From NCBI GenBank assembly GCA_946886255.1, contig CAMPIG010000298.1, positions 1 to 6,074 on the forward strand: a DNA stretch of 6,074 nt, in the 5' to 3' direction. The notes under the pieces were generated by a model that was not told the origin of the DNA, made no database searches, and saw only the letters and a list, made by a program, of their open reading frames with translations. Shown here in pieces: positions 4,680 through 6,074 of the stretch. The stretch's first letter is position 1, and the number at the start of each line of letters is the position of its first letter. Position numbers and translations under genes: made by a program. The DNA comes from an uncultured Cellvibrio sp. (GTDB lineage: Bacteria > Pseudomonadota > Gammaproteobacteria > Pseudomonadales > Cellvibrionaceae).

Positions 4680-5550
4680 CCCTTAGCTCTAGAGCCCTTG
4701 GCTTACCGATATTTCTTGCTAAACCCAAAAAAGACAAAAATTGAATGAAACGCCATGCTGGATCACATTGATCACGTTCAATACCAATACGAGCCGACTC
4801 TGGAAACGCATGGTGATTGTTATGCCAGCACTCCCCGTAAGTAAGCAGGCCCAAACCGGGAATGTTCGATGCCTGAACCGAGGCATTTTTAACTCGCCAT
4901 TTTCCAGGGCCTGGGTTGTGGCAAAAGTACGTAATAGACCAATGACCAACGACGCTAACGGACACCCTTACAAAGATTCCCCATACCACAAACGCCCAAC
5001 CGCCGATCAAATACAGTATTACTGCAAGTAGAAGCTGGTGGTACCGCCAGGTAGACTCAAGACACTGGTAGAACCTATCTGAGAGATACTTGGTTTCGAT
5101 ATTTACAGTAGGCGGATGTTTAAATACAAACTTTGATGTTAGCTGCCACCACACGTCAAGGAAGTAACCCCGCTTGTGGGAGAAATAGTCATGACATTCT
5201 GCCTTACGTTGCGCCCAATCCCTTATGTCATGAATCCTTATGATTCCGTATGGCCCCGACATGCCCACAAGAACACCTATATAAATGAGCAGCTTTTCCA
5301 AAAGCGAGTGGCACTCATAGGTTCGGTGAATCATCATACGGTGCATTCCCGCACTATGACCTATAAGGAGTGAAAAGTAAGTTAAAACCAAGAACAAAAT
5401 AAACGCGTAAAGACTGAAGGTAAGCGGAGCAAAAACCACCGCAGCACTGATCATTCCAAGAATCCATACAAGTTTAGGCGGGTCATATACAACACGACCT
5501 TCGACCGGGCTTGCTCCTCGGTCATCAACTCTTAGAACTGGTTCCATCAT
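4657..5550 (-). CDS. Membrane fatty-acid (acyl-CoA) desaturase
   Basis: A 297-aa integral membrane di-iron desaturase, which puts a double bond into a fatty acyl chain using O2 and electrons from a partner protein. Histidine clusters that bind the irons are visible: GHSAGMHRMMIH (His65, 70, 75), a second region HDIRDWAQ...CHDYFSH (His107, 120, 125), His203 before the last cluster, and HNNHHAFPESA (His243, 246, 247). Hydrophobic segments lie at about 28-63, 85-104 and 172-200. The second cluster is not the usual HRxHH. I recall an HD-RDWAQ subgroup of bacterial desaturases that would fit. Length is normal. The ATG lies 16 bases from the attC end, typical cassette spacing, so it is probably the first gene of a cassette. 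It starts ATGATG, with no strong ribosome binding site. A possible role is membrane fluidity adjustment. Confidence 0.92.
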   Translation of the reverse strand: MMEPVLRVDDRGASPVEGRVVYDPPKLVWILGMISAAVVFAPLTFSLYAFILFLVLTYFSLLIGHSAGMHRMMIHRTYECHSLLEKLLIYIGVLVGMSGPYGIIRIHDIRDWAQRKAECHDYFSHKRGYFLDVWWQLTSKFVFKHPPTVNIETKYLSDRFYQCLESTWRYHQLLLAVILYLIGGWAFVVWGIFVRVSVSVVGHWSITYFCHNPGPGKWRVKNASVQASNIPGLGLLTYGECWHNNHHAFPESARIGIERDQCDPAWRFIQFLSFLGLARNIGKPRALELRDDLKKIS

Positions 5551-5566
5551 TGTTCTATGCTCATTC

Positions 5567-5638
5567 AGTTAACGCCGCGCTCTACGACAAGTTTGGAGCG
5601 CAGCGGAAAAATTGTCCGACAGAAGCGCCTAGTTAGTT
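5567..5638 (-). other. attC: Integron attC recombination site
   Basis: A 72-base imperfect palindrome between the helicase-like gene and the desaturase. Read on the minus strand it opens near AACTAAC, has the arm GCGCT...GACAA, a central TTTTTCCGCTGCGCTCC, the returning arm TTGTC...AGCGC, and ends GGCGTTAACT. Arms on the plus strand are GCGCT 5577-5581 with AGCGC 5624-5628, and GACAA 5586-5590 with TTGTC 5612-5616. This is the layout of attC sites recombined by integron integrases, in the form common in aquatic gammaproteobacteria. The outer boxes depart slightly from RYYYAAC and GTTRRRY. Orientation places the helicase-like gene as the cassette that owns this attC and the desaturase at the start of the next, with the integrase expected to the right of the window. 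Confidence 0.85.
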
Positions 5639-5652
5639 ATCTTAGTAGAGGC

Positions 5653-6074
5653 TTATCTCATAACTGACAAGCACCTATTTAATATCTGTCTGTTTCCGAT
5701 TATTATCAACTTTAGCTTTTTCCTTGTTCTGGTTATGTTTTGAAATAACATTTTCACTGAATCATAGTATGTTCGGGAGGTGTAAATCAGCTTCCCATCT
5801 TCCCCATACGAGAAGTATTGATCTATTACCACGGCAACATTGTCAAATTCTTGACCAATGACCCGGTGTGAATTTTTACTAAAAAGCTGCGAGTATGACT
5901 CATGATGTTCATTACTGTATTGAGAGGGCGTCAACCTAAGAACCTCCCATCCCTCACCACTTATGAGGGAAATATAATTTTTAACATTTGATGAATCTGT
6001 AAAATAATCGAAGTCAACATTCCCGCAATTAGATACAGCGATATCATTCCTCTTATTATCGAACAGAACTTTAA
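5653..6074 (-). CDS. Partial P-loop ATPase / SF1 helicase-like protein, C-terminal part
   Basis: The frame is open from the stop at 5653 to the right edge, giving 139 residues of a protein whose front lies outside the window. A TTG at 5932-5934 is an internal codon, not the start. SHRVIGQEFDNVAVVID (68-84 of this fragment) resembles helicase motif V. NITRTRKKLKLIIIGN (112-127) resembles motif VI, whose second arginine contacts the ATP gamma phosphate in SF1 enzymes. GEGWEVL and YYDSVKMLFQ fit the same C-terminal domain. It resembles the ATP-binding proteins annotated as DUF2075 or schlafen-related, several of which occur near phage-defence genes, though I cannot place it precisely. The attC site begins 14 bases after its stop, so it is carried as a cassette gene. 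The Walker A motif is not in view. Confidence 0.8.
   Translation of the reverse strand, partial: KVLFDNKRNDIAVSNCGNVDFDYFTDSSNVKNYISLISGEGWEVLRLTPSQYSNEHHESYSQLFSKNSHRVIGQEFDNVAVVIDQYFSYGEDGKLIYTSRTYYDSVKMLFQNITRTRKKLKLIIIGNRQILNRCLSVMR

Noticed and set aside
4719..5373. ORFs on either strand inside the desaturase gene (4719-4949, 4741-5031, 5176-5373)
   Set aside because: They lie wholly within the desaturase and have no domain-like content, so they are shadows.
5653..5934. A complete 93-aa gene starting at TTG 5934
   Set aside because: The frame stays open and protein-like to the window edge, and the helicase-like motifs imply a much longer protein, so the TTG is internal.

Overview
The window reads as accessory DNA from a gammaproteobacterium of moderate GC content. 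Two things point there. One is an integron attC recombination site of the long type with a TTTTTCCGCTGCGCTCC-like central arm (5567-5638), known to me from chromosomal integrons of aquatic gammaproteobacteria. The other is a PEP-CTERM/exosortase-type surface protein. I do not try to name a genus.

Layout, right to left (most genes lie on the minus strand). At 5653-6074 is the C-terminal part of a P-loop ATPase/SF1-helicase-like protein, cut by the window edge and followed directly by the attC site. On the other side of attC, with only about 17 bases before its start, is a membrane fatty-acid desaturase (4657-5550). An overlapping 50-aa ORF follows, then a 12-aa leader with a good ribosome binding site that overlaps the start of a 93-aa three-helix membrane protein. 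Next comes a frameshifted, start-less pseudogene (3759-4168) and a 104-aa membrane protein. After these are a Nudix hydrolase, a 158-aa/100-aa ATGA-overlapping pair that may be a Tse2-like ADP-ribosyltransferase toxin with its antidote, and a GFA-family zinc protein.

Left of that, a PEP-CTERM protein gene on the plus strand (1058-1585) converges on the GFA gene, with a palindromic repeat and possible terminator between them. It is divergent from a GNAT acetyltransferase gene (212-802, minus).

The run from 5550 to 1685 is a tight, co-directional string of small unrelated genes (membrane proteins, Nudix, GFA, toxin-like pair), as in gene cassettes. Only one recognisable attC is present, so this may be the distal or decayed part of a cassette array, or one large composite cassette. 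The genes do not form an obvious pathway. What links them is probably acquisition and co-transcription, plus repeated translational coupling through overlapping starts and stops.
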